A stretch of DNA of 64,000 nt from Stenotrophomonas sp. BIO128-Bstrain. Its GTDB lineage: Bacteria; Pseudomonadota; Gammaproteobacteria; Xanthomonadales; Xanthomonadaceae. Location: contig NZ_CP124620.1 in NCBI RefSeq assembly GCF_030128875.1, positions 2,976,001-3,040,000 of the forward strand. Direction: 5' to 3'. The position numbers and the translations under genes are program-made. Positions 1-9,346 of the stretch are shown here, piece by piece. The notes beneath the pieces are model-generated. The model did no database searches and had not been told where the DNA came from. It worked only from the letters and a program-made list of their open reading frames with translations. Within the stretch, counting starts at the first letter, position 1. Each line of letters begins with the position of its first letter.

Positions 1-2
1 CA

Positions 3-842
3 CTGCGCACCGCGCGACGCCTCGGCATTCCGGTCGCGACCGGCTTCCATACCCGCTTTGACGAGTACCTGCCCGACTACGGCGTGGCCTGGCTGCAGGC
101 CGCCGCGCTGCGCTGGATGCGCCGCTTCCACAACCAGGCCGATGCGACGCTGGTGCCGACCCATGAGCTGCAGCAGTTCCTCGGCGAACAGGGCTTCGAC
201 CGCGTCCGTCTGCTGGCGCGCGCGGTGGACAGCAGCCAGTTCGAACCCGAGCGGCGCGACCCGGCGCTGCGCGAGGAATGGGGCATCGACGGCAACGGAT
301 TCGCGGCGATCCATGTCGGCCGCATCGCCCCGGAGAAGAATCTCGGGCTGGCGGTCAAAGCGTTCCGCCGCCTGCAGCAGGTACGCCCGAAGGCGCGCTT
401 CATCTTCGTCGGCGATGGCCCAGCGCGCGCCAGGCTGGCCCACGACAACCCGGACTTCATCTTCTGCGGCGTGCAGCGCGGCGACGCGCTGGCGCGGCAT
501 TTCGCCAGCGGCGATCTGTTCCTGTTCCCCAGCCGCAGCGAGACCTTCGGCAACGTGACCCTTGAAGCCATGGCCAGTGGACTGGCCACGGTGGCCTTCG
601 ACTACGGCGCCGCCCGCGAATACCTGCGTACCGATGAGAACGGCATCGCCGTGAATGACGACAGCGAGTTTGTGACCGCCGCCGTGCAGCTGGCCGGCGA
701 CGATACGTTGCGCCACCGGCTCGGCCGGAATGCCGCCACGGCGATGAAGCGCCTGCATCCGCAGCACGTGGTCGCCGAGTTCGATGCGCTGCTCGCTGAA
801 CTGGCCCACGCCCGGAGGGCACATGCCGACCACGCCGCTTGA
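3..842 (+). CDS. Glycosyltransferase family 1/4 (GT-B), 5' end outside window
   Basis: The reading frame is open from the first bases to a TGA at 840-842, so the N-terminus lies upstream of the window. The visible 279 residues include a GFHTRFDEYL segment like the N-domain of MgtA/PimB-type glycosyltransferases, then a GT-B C-terminal domain with VGRIAPEKNL and, further on, FPSRSETFGNVTLEAMASG. That last motif carries the nucleotide-sugar-binding glutamates of family GT4. It probably transfers a sugar from a nucleotide donor to a lipid or polysaccharide acceptor at the inner membrane; the acceptor cannot be told. The PAP2 phosphatase downstream overlaps its 3' end by 20 bases, which suggests co-transcription and a link to envelope lipid or glycan metabolism. 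Confidence 0.88.
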   Translation: MRTARRLGIPVATGFHTRFDEYLPDYGVAWLQAAALRWMRRFHNQADATLVPTHELQQFLGEQGFDRVRLLARAVDSSQFEPERRDPALREEWGIDGNGFAAIHVGRIAPEKNLGLAVKAFRRLQQVRPKARFIFVGDGPARARLAHDNPDFIFCGVQRGDALARHFASGDLFLFPSRSETFGNVTLEAMASGLATVAFDYGAAREYLRTDENGIAVNDDSEFVTAAVQLAGDDTLRHRLGRNAATAMKRLHPQHVVAEFDALLAELAHARRAHADHAA

Positions 843-1356
843 CGCCCTGCGTGGCCGCGAAACGCGCTGGTGCCGCCGCGCCAACCACTATTGCCGGCAC
901 CGCCGGATCCGCCATGCCTTCGCGGTGATCAGCCGCCTGGGCGATGGCGCCTTCTGGTACGCACTGATGGGTGCACTGGTGCTGCTGGATGGCTTGGATG
1001 GCCTGCGTGCCTCGCTGCACATGGCCGCCACCGGCTTGATGGCCCTGCTGCTGTACAAAGGCCTCAAACGCTGGACGCGACGCCCGCGGCCCTACGCCGC
1101 CGACCTGCGCATCCGCGCCTGGGTGGCGCCGCTGGACGAGTTCAGTTTCCCGTCCGGGCACACCCTGCACGCGGTGTCCTTCACGATCGTGGCACTGGCC
1201 TATTACCCGTGGCTGGCCCCGGTGCTGGTGCCCTTTACGATGCTGATCGGGCTGTCGCGGGTCGTGCTGGGGCTGCATTACCCCAGCGATGTGCTGGCCG
1301 CGACCGGGATTGCCGCCCTGCTGGCGGCGGCCAGCCTGCAGTGGCTGCCGCTGTAG
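823..1356 (+). CDS. PAP2-family membrane phosphatase
   Basis: 177 residues. The ATG at 823 is chosen because GGAGG lies 5 bases upstream (814-818); the frame is open further up, but only inside the glycosyltransferase gene. All three parts of the PAP2 signature are present: K82-x6-R89-P90, PSGH at 110-113, and S145-R146-x5-H152-x3-D156. The hydrophobic stretches around 45-80 and 115-175 fit a multi-pass inner-membrane protein. PAP2 enzymes remove phosphate from lipid phosphates or diphosphates such as undecaprenyl diphosphate or phosphatidylglycerophosphate; the substrate here is unknown. The overlap with the glycosyltransferase suggests a shared envelope role. Confidence 0.88.
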   Translation: MPTTPLDALRGRETRWCRRANHYCRHRRIRHAFAVISRLGDGAFWYALMGALVLLDGLDGLRASLHMAATGLMALLLYKGLKRWTRRPRPYAADLRIRAWVAPLDEFSFPSGHTLHAVSFTIVALAYYPWLAPVLVPFTMLIGLSRVVLGLHYPSDVLAATGIAALLAAASLQWLPL

Positions 1357-1442
1357 CGGCCATGGGCCGTGCTGCGTTGACGCAGCCAGGCGCTTCACCC
1401 TGCAGCGATGCCTCGCCCGTGATCCCGTTTTACAATGCGTGC

Positions 1443-2186
1443 ATGACCACGCTGTTCATCTCCGATCTGCACCTGGACCCGAGTCGTCCAGCCATCACCG
1501 ACCTGTTCCTGGCGTTCCTGCGCGATGAAGCGATGCAGGCCGATGCCCTGTACATCCTGGGCGATCTGTTCGAAGCCTGGATCGGCGATGACACGCCCTC
1601 CCCGGCCGCCGATGCGGTCGCGGTCGCGCTGCATGCCGTGGCCGACGCCGGCGTGCCGGTGTACTTCATCCGAGGCAACCGCGATTTCCTGGTCGGCGAG
1701 GACTATGCGCGCCGCGCGGGATTCACGATCCTGCCCGACCCGAGTGTGATCGATCTGTACGGCCGCCCGGTGCTGCTGCAGCATGGCGACCTGCTGTGCA
1801 CCGACGACATCGCTTACCAGCAGTTCCGCGCACAGACCCGCGACCCGGTGTTCCAGGCGCAGTTCCTGTCGCAGCCGCTGGCCGCGCGCATTGCCTTCGC
1901 GCAGAAGGCCCGCGATGCCAGCCAGGCGCGCCAGTCGGAAATGAAACAGGGTGACCGTGCCCAGTTCGAGACCGTCACCGATGTCGCGCCGGCGGAAGTG
2001 GACGCTACCTTCGGCCGCTACGGCGTGGACACCATGATCCACGGCCACACCCACCGCCCCGCCATCCATGCCCTGCAGGCCGGGGGCCGCGATTGCACGC
2101 GCATCGTGCTGGGCGACTGGTACGAACAGGGCTCGGTGCTGCGCGTCACCCCGGACGGCTGGACACTGGATTCGCTGGCGAGCTGA
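1443..2186 (+). CDS. lpxH: UDP-2,3-diacylglucosamine diphosphatase LpxH
   Basis: 247 residues, the usual LpxH length. The metallophosphoesterase motifs occur in order: SDLHLD with D8 and H10, [13 protein letters not shown] with D41, RGNRDF with N79, LQHGD with H114, and a late [16 protein letters not shown] and LGDWYEQ are typical of LpxH rather than of other calcineurin-like phosphatases. The enzyme hydrolyses UDP-2,3-diacylglucosamine to lipid X and UMP in lipid A synthesis at the inner-membrane face. The frame is open far upstream, but family alignment fixes the start at [10 protein letters not shown]. It stands alone, 86 bases after the PAP2 gene. Confidence 0.95.
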   Translation: MTTLFISDLHLDPSRPAITDLFLAFLRDEAMQADALYILGDLFEAWIGDDTPSPAADAVAVALHAVADAGVPVYFIRGNRDFLVGEDYARRAGFTILPDPSVIDLYGRPVLLQHGDLLCTDDIAYQQFRAQTRDPVFQAQFLSQPLAARIAFAQKARDASQARQSEMKQGDRAQFETVTDVAPAEVDATFGRYGVDTMIHGHTHRPAIHALQAGGRDCTRIVLGDWYEQGSVLRVTPDGWTLDSLAS

Positions 2187-2273
2187 CGCCGGCAGCGGCC
2201 CTGCCTGCCGTGCTGTTCCGGCGCGGGGCTTCCGCGCTACCTTAGCCGGGCATCCTCGGGGAACAGGGACGAT

Positions 2274-3761
2274 ATGGCGGTGGCAGCTACCCAACCGACG
2301 ACGGCGCCGACGGTGTCGCTGCACATCGGCCTGTTCTTCGACGGCACCCGCAACAACGCCGACAACCTGCAGCGCGCCTCGCGCCCGCCCGGTGCCACCA
2401 CGCCTGCGCCGCGCCCACCTGCGGTGGTCGCCGATGATGCCTCGCCGTACCAGAGCCGCTTGACCAGCAGTTACAGCAACGGCCTGACCAACATCGCGCG
2501 GCTGCACGCCTTGTACCCGGACCATCGGCAGCTGCCGCCGGCCGGAAGCACCCTCGCGCTGTCGATCTACATCGAAGGCGTGGGCACGCGTACCGGCGAG
2601 GAAGACGACCTGATGGGGCTGGCGTTCGGCATCGGACGCACCGGCGTACGCGCCAAGCGACGGCGCGCGCTGGAGCAGCTGCTGCCGGAGGCGCTGCGCC
2701 AGCTGGCCCGCGCGCAACCCGGTCATACCCTGGGCAGCGTGCGGGTGGATCTGTTCGGTTATTCGCGTGGCGCGGCCAGTGCACGCGACGTGGTGAACGT
2801 GCTCAATGCGCCCGCCGGTGCCGCGTGGCTGCGCGAACAGCTGGTGCGCTCGGGCTGGGCGCTGGCGCCGGGATTCCCCGCCACCGCGCGGCCGGTACGC
2901 TTCGTGGGGCTGCTCGATACCGTGGTGGCGATCGGCCGCCAGCACCGCGATGAGATGCCGGCGCTCGCGCTGCGCCCCGGCTGTGCGGACAAGGTGGTGC
3001 AGCTGGTCGCCCGCGATGAACACCGCGAGCATTTCGCGCTTACCAGCGTGGCGCCCGAGCACGAAGAGATCGCCCTGCCGGGCGTGCACGCCAACATTGG
3101 CGGCGGCTACGACCAGCGTATCGAAGGGCCCAAACTGCTGAGCCGCCCGCAGGGGCAGCTGCTGCGGGGTACCGGGCTGGCGCCAGGCGCCGTGCCGCCG
3201 CTGGCACTGCTGCGCGCGAGCACGGTCTACCGCACCGCGCAGGCAACCTGCCGCCGCTGGCAGCGCACGCTCGGCCTGGGCGATGACGCGATCTGGGTCG
3301 ATGTCTGGCACCAGTGGCAGCAGCAGCGCATCGCCGGCAGCCGCACCGTGCTGCCGCAACTCACCCTGCGTGGGTACGCGGCGGTCGTCCTGCGCCGCGA
3401 GATCGATGCGCGCTACCAGTTCATCGCGTTGCGGCTGCTGCACCAGCGCGCCGCCGCGGCGGGCGTGGCGTGGACGACCTCGCCCGATCAGCTGCCTGCG
3501 CTGGCGTTGCCGATGGAGCTGCAACCGATCGCAGCGCGGCTGCTGGCCGGCCAGCCGCTGGACGCCGCGCAGGAGCTGCTGCTGCGCCAGCGCTACCTGA
3601 TGCAGTCAGCACATTGGAACTTCGATGCATTGGGCGATACCGCGCTGCTCTACGCCGCCGATGAAGGCACCCGGGAGTTGCCGTATCGACCCGGGCCGGG
3701 CCTGTTCTACGTCAACCGGCCGACCGCGAGCGGTCAGCGCGTGGTGCTGGCCAACACCTGA
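2274..3761 (+). CDS. DUF2235 / Tle1-like alpha/beta-hydrolase (putative lipase)
   Basis: 495 residues. The N-terminal HIGLFFDGTRNN motif, the nucleophile-elbow motif FGYSRGAASAR (GxSxG, Ser about 164) and PGVHANIGGGYD are the hallmarks of the DUF2235 family, which includes type VI secretion phospholipase effectors of the Tle1 class. No signal peptide is visible. Against a classical T6SS effector unit, no VgrG, PAAR, adaptor or obvious immunity gene is adjacent; the next gene is the unrelated convergent DUF455 gene, which overlaps its 3' end by 28 bases. Family assignment is firm; the effector role is inference and an intracellular esterase is possible. Confidence 0.82.
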   Translation: MAVAATQPTTAPTVSLHIGLFFDGTRNNADNLQRASRPPGATTPAPRPPAVVADDASPYQSRLTSSYSNGLTNIARLHALYPDHRQLPPAGSTLALSIYIEGVGTRTGEEDDLMGLAFGIGRTGVRAKRRRALEQLLPEALRQLARAQPGHTLGSVRVDLFGYSRGAASARDVVNVLNAPAGAAWLREQLVRSGWALAPGFPATARPVRFVGLLDTVVAIGRQHRDEMPALALRPGCADKVVQLVARDEHREHFALTSVAPEHEEIALPGVHANIGGGYDQRIEGPKLLSRPQGQLLRGTGLAPGAVPPLALLRASTVYRTAQATCRRWQRTLGLGDDAIWVDVWHQWQQQRIAGSRTVLPQLTLRGYAAVVLRREIDARYQFIALRLLHQRAAAAGVAWTTSPDQLPALALPMELQPIAARLLAGQPLDAAQELLLRQRYLMQSAHWNFDALGDTALLYAADEGTRELPYRPGPGLFYVNRPTASGQRVVLANT

Positions 3762-4594
3762 CCGCGCAGCTCGGTCTGTTCGATCAGCTCGGCCAGTTCT
3801 TCCTCATCAAAGCCAGCCAGCAGGCGCGCTTCGAGATTGAACGGGCCATAGAGGTAGCCGCCGGCGTATTCCTTCAGCAGCGCCATGAACCGCGGTCGCG
3901 GCTCGACGTTTTCACGCGTGCAGTACCAGCGGTACCAGCGCGAGCCGGCGGCCACGTGCGCCACTTCTTCGCGCAGGATGATCTCCAGCACATCGGCGGT
4001 GGCATGGTCGCCACCGGCACGCAGCTTCACGATCATCCCCGGGGTGACATCCAGCCCGCGCGCTTCGAGCACGCGCGGCACCAGCGCCATGCGCGCCAGC
4101 CCGTCGTGCGCGGTTTTCTCGCACATTTCCCACAGGCCGTTGTGTGCGTCGAAATCGCCGTACGCATAGCCATTGGCCTGCAGCCGATCGTGCAGCAGCA
4201 TGAAGTGGCGCGATTCGTCATCGGCCACACTGACCCAGTCGGCATGGAACGACGTCGGCAGGCCGCGGAATCGGTAGACCGCATCCCAGGCCAGGTCGAT
4301 CGCATTGAGTTCGATATGCGCGATGGCATGCACGAACGCGGCACGCCCCTCCACGCTGCCCAGGCCACGCCGCGGAAGATCGCGCGGGTGGACCAGGGTC
4401 GGCCTGGCCGGGCGCCCCGGCATCCGGATCGGCGCCGGTGGCGGCGCATCGGCCGGTGCCTTCAGGCGACCGGCGCGGAACTGCACGGCATAGTGCTGGG
4501 TCAAGGCAACCTTGCGCAGCGGATCCGGCTCGGCCAGGCACTGCTGCGCGGCCTGCAGCAGATCGCCGGCCGCGCTGTCCAACACATCACTCAT
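3734..4594 (-). CDS. DUF455 ferritin-like domain protein
   Basis: 286 residues, the normal length for DUF455 proteins. Glu/His pairs expected of a ferritin-like di-iron four-helix bundle are visible: HAIAHIELNAIDLAWD, DDESRHFMLLHDRL (ExxH) and LREEVAHVAAGSRWY (ExxH). The family is widespread in proteobacteria but its substrate is not established; some relatives resemble the tRNA hydroxylase MiaE. It starts 10 bases downstream of the purF stop on the same strand, so it may be read through from purF. Its 3' end overlaps the convergent DUF2235 gene. Confidence 0.85.
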   Translation of the reverse strand: MSDVLDSAAGDLLQAAQQCLAEPDPLRKVALTQHYAVQFRAGRLKAPADAPPPAPIRMPGRPARPTLVHPRDLPRRGLGSVEGRAAFVHAIAHIELNAIDLAWDAVYRFRGLPTSFHADWVSVADDESRHFMLLHDRLQANGYAYGDFDAHNGLWEMCEKTAHDGLARMALVPRVLEARGLDVTPGMIVKLRAGGDHATADVLEIILREEVAHVAAGSRWYRWYCTRENVEPRPRFMALLKEYAGGYLYGPFNLEARLLAGFDEEELAELIEQTELRGQVLASTTR

Positions 4595-4603
4595 GCCCGG
4601 CCC

Positions 4604-6070
4604 TCAGGCGCGACGCTTGTGCTTGGCATCGTCCGAACGCAGCTGCTGGATGCGCTCGAAATAGCCCGGCTCGATCCCGGTCGGGTAGACGCCGTTGAAG
4701 CACGAGGAATCGAACGACTTCAGCTCCGGATTGCCTTCGCTCACCGCCGCTTCCATGTCCTCGATGTCCTGGTAGATCAGCCAGTCGCAGCCCAGGTGCT
4801 TCTCGATTTCCTCGATGCTGCGATTGTGCGCGACCAGTTCTTCGGCCGCCGGCATGTCGATGCCGTAGATGTTCGGATAGCGCACCGGCGGCGCGGCGCT
4901 GGCCAGGTAGACCTTGCGGGCACCGGCGTCGCGCGCCATCTGCACGATCTGCTGGCTGGTGGTGCCGCGCACGATCGAGTCATCCACCAGCAGCACCACG
5001 CGGTTGCGGAACTCCAGGTGGATCGGGTTGAGCTTGCGGCGCACCGACTTCACGCGCTCGCCCTGGCCCGGCATGATGAAGGTGCGGCCGATGTAGCGGT
5101 TCTTGATGAAGCCTTCGCGGTACTTCACCCCGAGGGTGTTGGAGATCTCCAGCGCGGCATCGCGCGAGGTATCCGGGATCGGGATGATGGTGTCGATGTC
5201 GTGGTCCGGGCGCAGGCGCAGGATCTTCTCGCCCAGCTTGATGCCCATGCGCATGCGCGCCTTGTGCACCGACACGTTGTCGATCATCGAATCCGGGCGC
5301 GCGAAGTACACGTACTCGAAGATGCACGGGCTGTGCTCGACCGGCTCGGCGCAGACTTCGGAGAACAGCTCGCCGCGCGCGGTGATGACCAGCGCTTCAC
5401 CCGGGCGCACGTCGCGCACGCGCTGGAAGCCGAGCACGTCCAGGGCGGCCGATTCGGAGGCCACGATGTATTCATCGCCTTCGGCGTGGGCGCGCTTGCC
5501 CAGTACCAGCGGGCGGATGCCATGCGGATCGCGGAAGGCCACCAGGCCCAGGCCCAGCACCACGCTGATCACCGCATAGCCACCCTTGACCCGGCGGTGC
5601 ACGGCGGCCACGGCGCGGATCGCCGCTTCCGGGGTCAGCTGGCGCTGCGCGTCCAGTTCGAAGGCGAACACGTTCAGCAGCACTTCGCTGTCCGAATCGG
5701 TGTTGACGTTGCGGCGGTCCTGCTCGAACACCTGCTGGCGCAGGGCTTCGGTATTGATCAGGTTGCCGTTGTGGGCCAGCGCGATGCCGTACGGCGAGTT
5801 CACGTAGAACGGCTGCGCCTCGTCCATGCCTTCCGAACCGGCGGTGGGATAGCGCACGTGCGCGATGCCGACGCGGCCTTCCAGCGTGGACATCCGCTTG
5901 GAATCGAACACATCACGCACCAGGCCATTGGCCTTCTGCACGCGCAGGCGGGTGCCATCGGCGGTGGCGATGCCGGCCGCGTCCTGGCCACGATGCTGGA
6001 GGACGGTCAGGCCGTCATACAACTGCCCGGCGACGTTCTGGTTGCCGACGATTCCGACGATGCCACACAT
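4604..6070 (-). CDS. purF: Amidophosphoribosyltransferase PurF
   Basis: 488 residues starting [10 protein letters not shown]. This start exposes the catalytic N-terminal cysteine of class II (Ntn) glutamine amidotransferases after Met removal, so the in-frame upstream ATG is rejected. The C-terminal half has the PRPP-binding loop [12 protein letters not shown]. The enzyme makes 5-phosphoribosylamine from PRPP and glutamine, the first step of de novo purine synthesis. It follows cvpA by 30 bases in the conserved folC-SPOR(dedD)-cvpA-purF order known from E. coli and xanthomonads. Confidence 0.97.
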   Translation of the reverse strand: MCGIVGIVGNQNVAGQLYDGLTVLQHRGQDAAGIATADGTRLRVQKANGLVRDVFDSKRMSTLEGRVGIAHVRYPTAGSEGMDEAQPFYVNSPYGIALAHNGNLINTEALRQQVFEQDRRNVNTDSDSEVLLNVFAFELDAQRQLTPEAAIRAVAAVHRRVKGGYAVISVVLGLGLVAFRDPHGIRPLVLGKRAHAEGDEYIVASESAALDVLGFQRVRDVRPGEALVITARGELFSEVCAEPVEHSPCIFEYVYFARPDSMIDNVSVHKARMRMGIKLGEKILRLRPDHDIDTIIPIPDTSRDAALEISNTLGVKYREGFIKNRYIGRTFIMPGQGERVKSVRRKLNPIHLEFRNRVVLLVDDSIVRGTTSQQIVQMARDAGARKVYLASAAPPVRYPNIYGIDMPAAEELVAHNRSIEEIEKHLGCDWLIYQDIEDMEAAVSEGNPELKSFDSSCFNGVYPTGIEPGYFERIQQLRSDDAKHKRRA

Positions 6071-6100
6071 GGTGCGAGTTCTCCGCTGGGCTGCGCCCAT

Positions 6101-6832
6101 CTACAGTGAAGGTGGCCGTGCCTGGCCGGGGGTACCGTTCCGTGCCGGAGCGGTGTCGTCCGGACGCGGGTGCGCCGGCTCGATATTGACTGGCAGTGTG
6201 GAAGCCGGCCCGCGCGCCGCAGCGTCGGCAGGTGCCGTCTCCCTCCCCTCGTCAACGGGACGCGGCCATCCGCGCCCTGCCACTACCTCGCCAAGGACGC
6301 CATTATCGCCTGTCGCGAGCGGCTTGCCCAAATCCATCGTCGGCAGTTGCGGCAGATTCACCTCCGGCAACGCCATCTCGGGCAGCTGCGCCTGCATCCA
6401 GCGCACGCCCGGCTGCAGCAGCGGGCGCACCTGCGAAGTCTGCCAGGCCGGCTCCTGCGGCAACGGTGTGAAGGCGGCCAGCATCAGCAGCACGCAGCCC
6501 AGGAAGGCGCCCCGGACCAGGCCCAGCGCGCCGCCCAGCACGCGGTCGGCGCCCGTCAGGCAGGTGACCTTCACGGCGGCCTTGATCAGCATGCCGATCA
6601 GGCCCACCGCGATCATGACGATCAGGAACACCCCCAGATAGCCGGCAACATAGTGGCCGGTGCCCGGTTCCAGGGGGGCGGCCCACCAGTGCGCCGCGTC
6701 GTTGCCGAACAGGAATGCGGCCCAGCCGGCCAGCAGCCAGGACAGCGTGCCGACCACGATCCCGACGAAGCCGCGCATCAGCCCCAGCAGGACCGAGGCG
6801 CCGATCAGGACCAGCAGGACGATGTCGATCAT
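6101..6832 (-). CDS. cvpA: CvpA family membrane protein
   Basis: 243 residues. The start MIDIVLLVLIGASVLLGLMRGF and about four hydrophobic segments within the first 125 residues match CvpA (colicin V production protein). The family sits in the inner membrane and is linked to envelope homeostasis. E. coli CvpA is about 160 residues; this one has an extra hydrophilic, Pro/Ala-rich tail after about residue 170, seen in some other bacteria. It lies between the SPOR gene and purF, as in E. coli, and is probably in their operon. Confidence 0.9.
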   Translation of the reverse strand: MIDIVLLVLIGASVLLGLMRGFVGIVVGTLSWLLAGWAAFLFGNDAAHWWAAPLEPGTGHYVAGYLGVFLIVMIAVGLIGMLIKAAVKVTCLTGADRVLGGALGLVRGAFLGCVLLMLAAFTPLPQEPAWQTSQVRPLLQPGVRWMQAQLPEMALPEVNLPQLPTMDLGKPLATGDNGVLGEVVAGRGWPRPVDEGRETAPADAAARGPASTLPVNIEPAHPRPDDTAPARNGTPGQARPPSL

Positions 6833-6890
6833 GCCGTCAGGCCGCGCGGCAGGCGCCGTCCAGCAGATGCGGGGCGGCGCAGGTCAGGCA

Positions 6891-7919
6891 TCAGGGATGC
6901 GGGCGGACCATGCCGGCCACGCCGACCTTGGCGGCGACCTGGGCCTTGAGGTTCTCGGCATCGGCGCGGTTGGCGACCGGCCCGACGCGGACCCGGTTGA
7001 GGGTGCCCTTGTCGGTACGGACCTGCTCCACGAAGGCGCTGAAGCCGGCGGCGCGGACTTTGTCGCGCAGCGCGTTGGCTTCGGTGGCCTGGCCAAAGGC
7101 ACCCAGCTGCACGGCGAAGCCGACGCTGCTGGCCGCCGGGGCCGCCGGGGCAGCAGGCGCCGCAGCGGCAGCTTCGGGCTTGGGTGCCGGTGCCGGCTTG
7201 GGTTCGGGCTTGGGCGCGGCCGGCTTCGGTTCCGGCTTGGCGGCCGCGACCGGTTCGGCCGGCAGGGATTCGGTTTTCACCGTGTTGCCCGATGGCGCGG
7301 CGGCGGCGCTGGAGGCCGGCGGTGCAGCCGAGGGAGTCGGTGCGGTGGCGGCCGGGGTCGCGGCAACCGCGGTGTCGGCGCGCGCATCGAGGGTGATCAC
7401 CTCGGCCTTGACGTCGTTGCGCACCTTGACCGCCTGCAGGCGGCCCGCTTCGGCCAGCGCGCGGTCGGCGTAGGGGCCCACGCGCACGCGCCAGGCCTGG
7501 CGACCGTTGATCGTGGCCGGCTCGCGGAAGCCCGCCAGCTGGGCACTCTTCAACGAGGCGATGACGCGGTCGGCATCGGCTTCGCTGGCGTAGGCGCCAA
7601 AGCTCACGGCGTAGTTGCCGGCGGCCACGGCCGGCGAGGTATCGGCCGCGGCCGGATCGGCGGCGACGGCAGCGCTGTCGGCCAGCGGCTGGGTGGTCGA
7701 TGCCCCGCTCTGCAGGCCGGTGGCACCACCGGTCGGTGCAACCAGCGGCAGCTCGCGGGTTTCGAACTGACCGTCCGATGGCGCGGCCGGTGCGCTGATC
7801 GGCACGTTGGCGACACCACTGTCAGGTGCGGGACCCTTGACCAGCATGGGCAGGAAAATCACGGCCAACGCCACCAGGACGATGGCACCAATCAGTCGCT
7901 GTTTCAGAGGAGTATCCAC
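6891..7919 (-). CDS. Double SPOR-domain protein (DedD-like)
   Basis: 342 residues. A transmembrane segment near the N-terminus (LIGAIVLVALAVIFLPML) is followed by a first SPOR-type repeat at about residues 100-168 (YAVSFGAYASEADADRVIAS), a long Ala/Pro/Lys linker rich in PKPEPKPA, and a second SPOR domain at about 270-340 (FAVQLGAFGQATEANALRDK). SPOR domains bind denuded peptidoglycan at the septum, so a bitopic cell-division protein exposed to the periplasm is likely. It occupies the dedD position between folC and cvpA. The double SPOR arrangement is longer than E. coli DedD (220 residues). Confidence 0.88.
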   Translation of the reverse strand: MDTPLKQRLIGAIVLVALAVIFLPMLVKGPAPDSGVANVPISAPAAPSDGQFETRELPLVAPTGGATGLQSGASTTQPLADSAAVAADPAAADTSPAVAAGNYAVSFGAYASEADADRVIASLKSAQLAGFREPATINGRQAWRVRVGPYADRALAEAGRLQAVKVRNDVKAEVITLDARADTAVAATPAATAPTPSAAPPASSAAAAPSGNTVKTESLPAEPVAAAKPEPKPAAPKPEPKPAPAPKPEAAAAAPAAPAAPAASSVGFAVQLGAFGQATEANALRDKVRAAGFSAFVEQVRTDKGTLNRVRVGPVANRADAENLKAQVAAKVGVAGMVRPHP

Positions 7920-8017
7920 GTGAAGGCAGGCAGGCGGCGCGGCGGAATGCCACGGCGATTATACGGGTGCGCGCGTGTGCGGCGGCTGATGCGGCTGAAC
8001 GGCGCCGCAAAGCGCCC

Positions 8018-9295
8018 TCAGGCGCCGGGGTCGAGCGTCTGCAGCGCCTGTGCGGCGGTATGGAAGGAGCCGAACACCAGCACGCGGTCGCCGGCGTTGG
8101 CCTGCGTCACGGCATGCTGCAGGGCCTCCACGACGGTCGCGTGCGGCGTTGCGGCGGCCGCACCGGTACCAGCCAGGCGTGCCTGCAGTTCCGCGGCACT
8201 CTGCGCACGCGCGCCCTCCAGGCCGGCCAGATGCCACTGCTGGACCTGATCGGCCAAGGCATCCACGACACCGGCAGCATCCTTGTCCTGCAGGGCAGCG
8301 AACACGGCGATGGTGCTGCCGGTGACGGGACTGGCCTTCAGCGCCGCCGCCAGCTCACGAGCAGCCTGCGGGTTGTGGCCGACATCGACCAGCACCTCCA
8401 CACCATCACGATCGAAGGATTGCAGGCGGCCACGGATGCGCGCGGCCGCCACGCCCTCGATGAAGGCGGTGCGCGGCAGCGGGCGATCCAGGGCACGCAG
8501 CGCGGCAATCGCGGTGGCGGCATTGGCGCGCTGGATCGGGCCACGCAGGGCCGGGTGCGGCAGTTCAAGCCGGAAGCCGACATCACGCCAGCGCCAGCGT
8601 TCGCCATCGATGGCCTCGGCGAAGAAGTCGCTGCCGCCGCGGATGGCATTGGCCCCGAGCAGGTAGGCACGCGCGAGCACGCTCGAGGGCGGATCGATTT
8701 CGCCCAGGATGACCGGCTTCCAGCCCCGGATGATGCCGGCCTTCTCGGTGCCGATCGCTTCGCGGTCCTCGCCCAGCCAATCGCTGTGATCGATGTCCAC
8801 GGTGGTGATCACCGCCACGTCGCCATCGACGATGTTCACCGCATCCAGGCGCCCGCCGAGGCCGACTTCAAGCACGGCCAGATCCAGCCCGGCCTGTGCG
8901 AACAGATGCAGCGCGGCCAGGGTGCCGTACTCGAAATAGGTGAGCGTGGTATCGCCGCGCGCGTCTTCGATGGCGTTGAAGGCGGCCATCAGTTCGTCAT
9001 CGCTGGCGTCGTGCCCATCGATGCGCACACGCTCGTTGTAGCGCAGCAGGTGCGGCGAGGTGTACGCGCCGACCTTCCAGCCGGCCGCACGGGCGATCGC
9101 CTCGATGAAGGCAACCGTGGAGCCCTTGCCGTTGGTGCCCCCGACCACGATGCTGCGCTCGGCCGGTGCGCCCAGCTCCATCGCCTGCGCCACGGTACGC
9201 ACCCGGTCCAGCCCCATGTCGATGGTGGCGGGGTGCTGCTGCTCGATGTAGCCGAGCCAGTCGGAAAGGGTTTGCGGGCGGGCGGTGGTGGTCAT
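8018..9295 (-). CDS. folC: Bifunctional folylpolyglutamate/dihydrofolate synthase FolC
   Basis: 425 residues. The Mur-ligase-like P-loop GTNGKGST is at 53-60, with SDWLGYIEQQHP near the N-terminus, DHSDWLG, and VLVDVGHNPQAAREL in the C-terminal domain, all FolC signatures. It adds glutamate to dihydropteroate and to folates using ATP. It is the first of the folC-SPOR-cvpA-purF series, with a histidine-phosphatase gene 51 bases upstream on the same strand. Confidence 0.95.
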   Translation of the reverse strand: MTTTARPQTLSDWLGYIEQQHPATIDMGLDRVRTVAQAMELGAPAERSIVVGGTNGKGSTVAFIEAIARAAGWKVGAYTSPHLLRYNERVRIDGHDASDDELMAAFNAIEDARGDTTLTYFEYGTLAALHLFAQAGLDLAVLEVGLGGRLDAVNIVDGDVAVITTVDIDHSDWLGEDREAIGTEKAGIIRGWKPVILGEIDPPSSVLARAYLLGANAIRGGSDFFAEAIDGERWRWRDVGFRLELPHPALRGPIQRANAATAIAALRALDRPLPRTAFIEGVAAARIRGRLQSFDRDGVEVLVDVGHNPQAARELAAALKASPVTGSTIAVFAALQDKDAAGVVDALADQVQQWHLAGLEGARAQSAAELQARLAGTGAAAATPHATVVEALQHAVTQANAGDRVLVFGSFHTAAQALQTLDPGA

Positions 9296-9346
9296 GGTCG
9301 TTGGATCGGAATCGTTGGGGCGGACGGCAGGATGGGACGCAGTGCG

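Noticed and set aside
1395..3524. Long open frame (709 codons) on the minus strand over lpxH and the DUF2235 gene
   Set aside because: It is the antisense of two well-supported plus-strand genes; arginine/alanine/glycine-rich low-complexity translation is typical of a shadow frame in GC-rich DNA.
3956..6109. 717-codon plus-strand open frame opposite purF and the DUF455 gene
   Set aside because: Both minus-strand genes carry catalytic motifs; the plus-strand translation has none.
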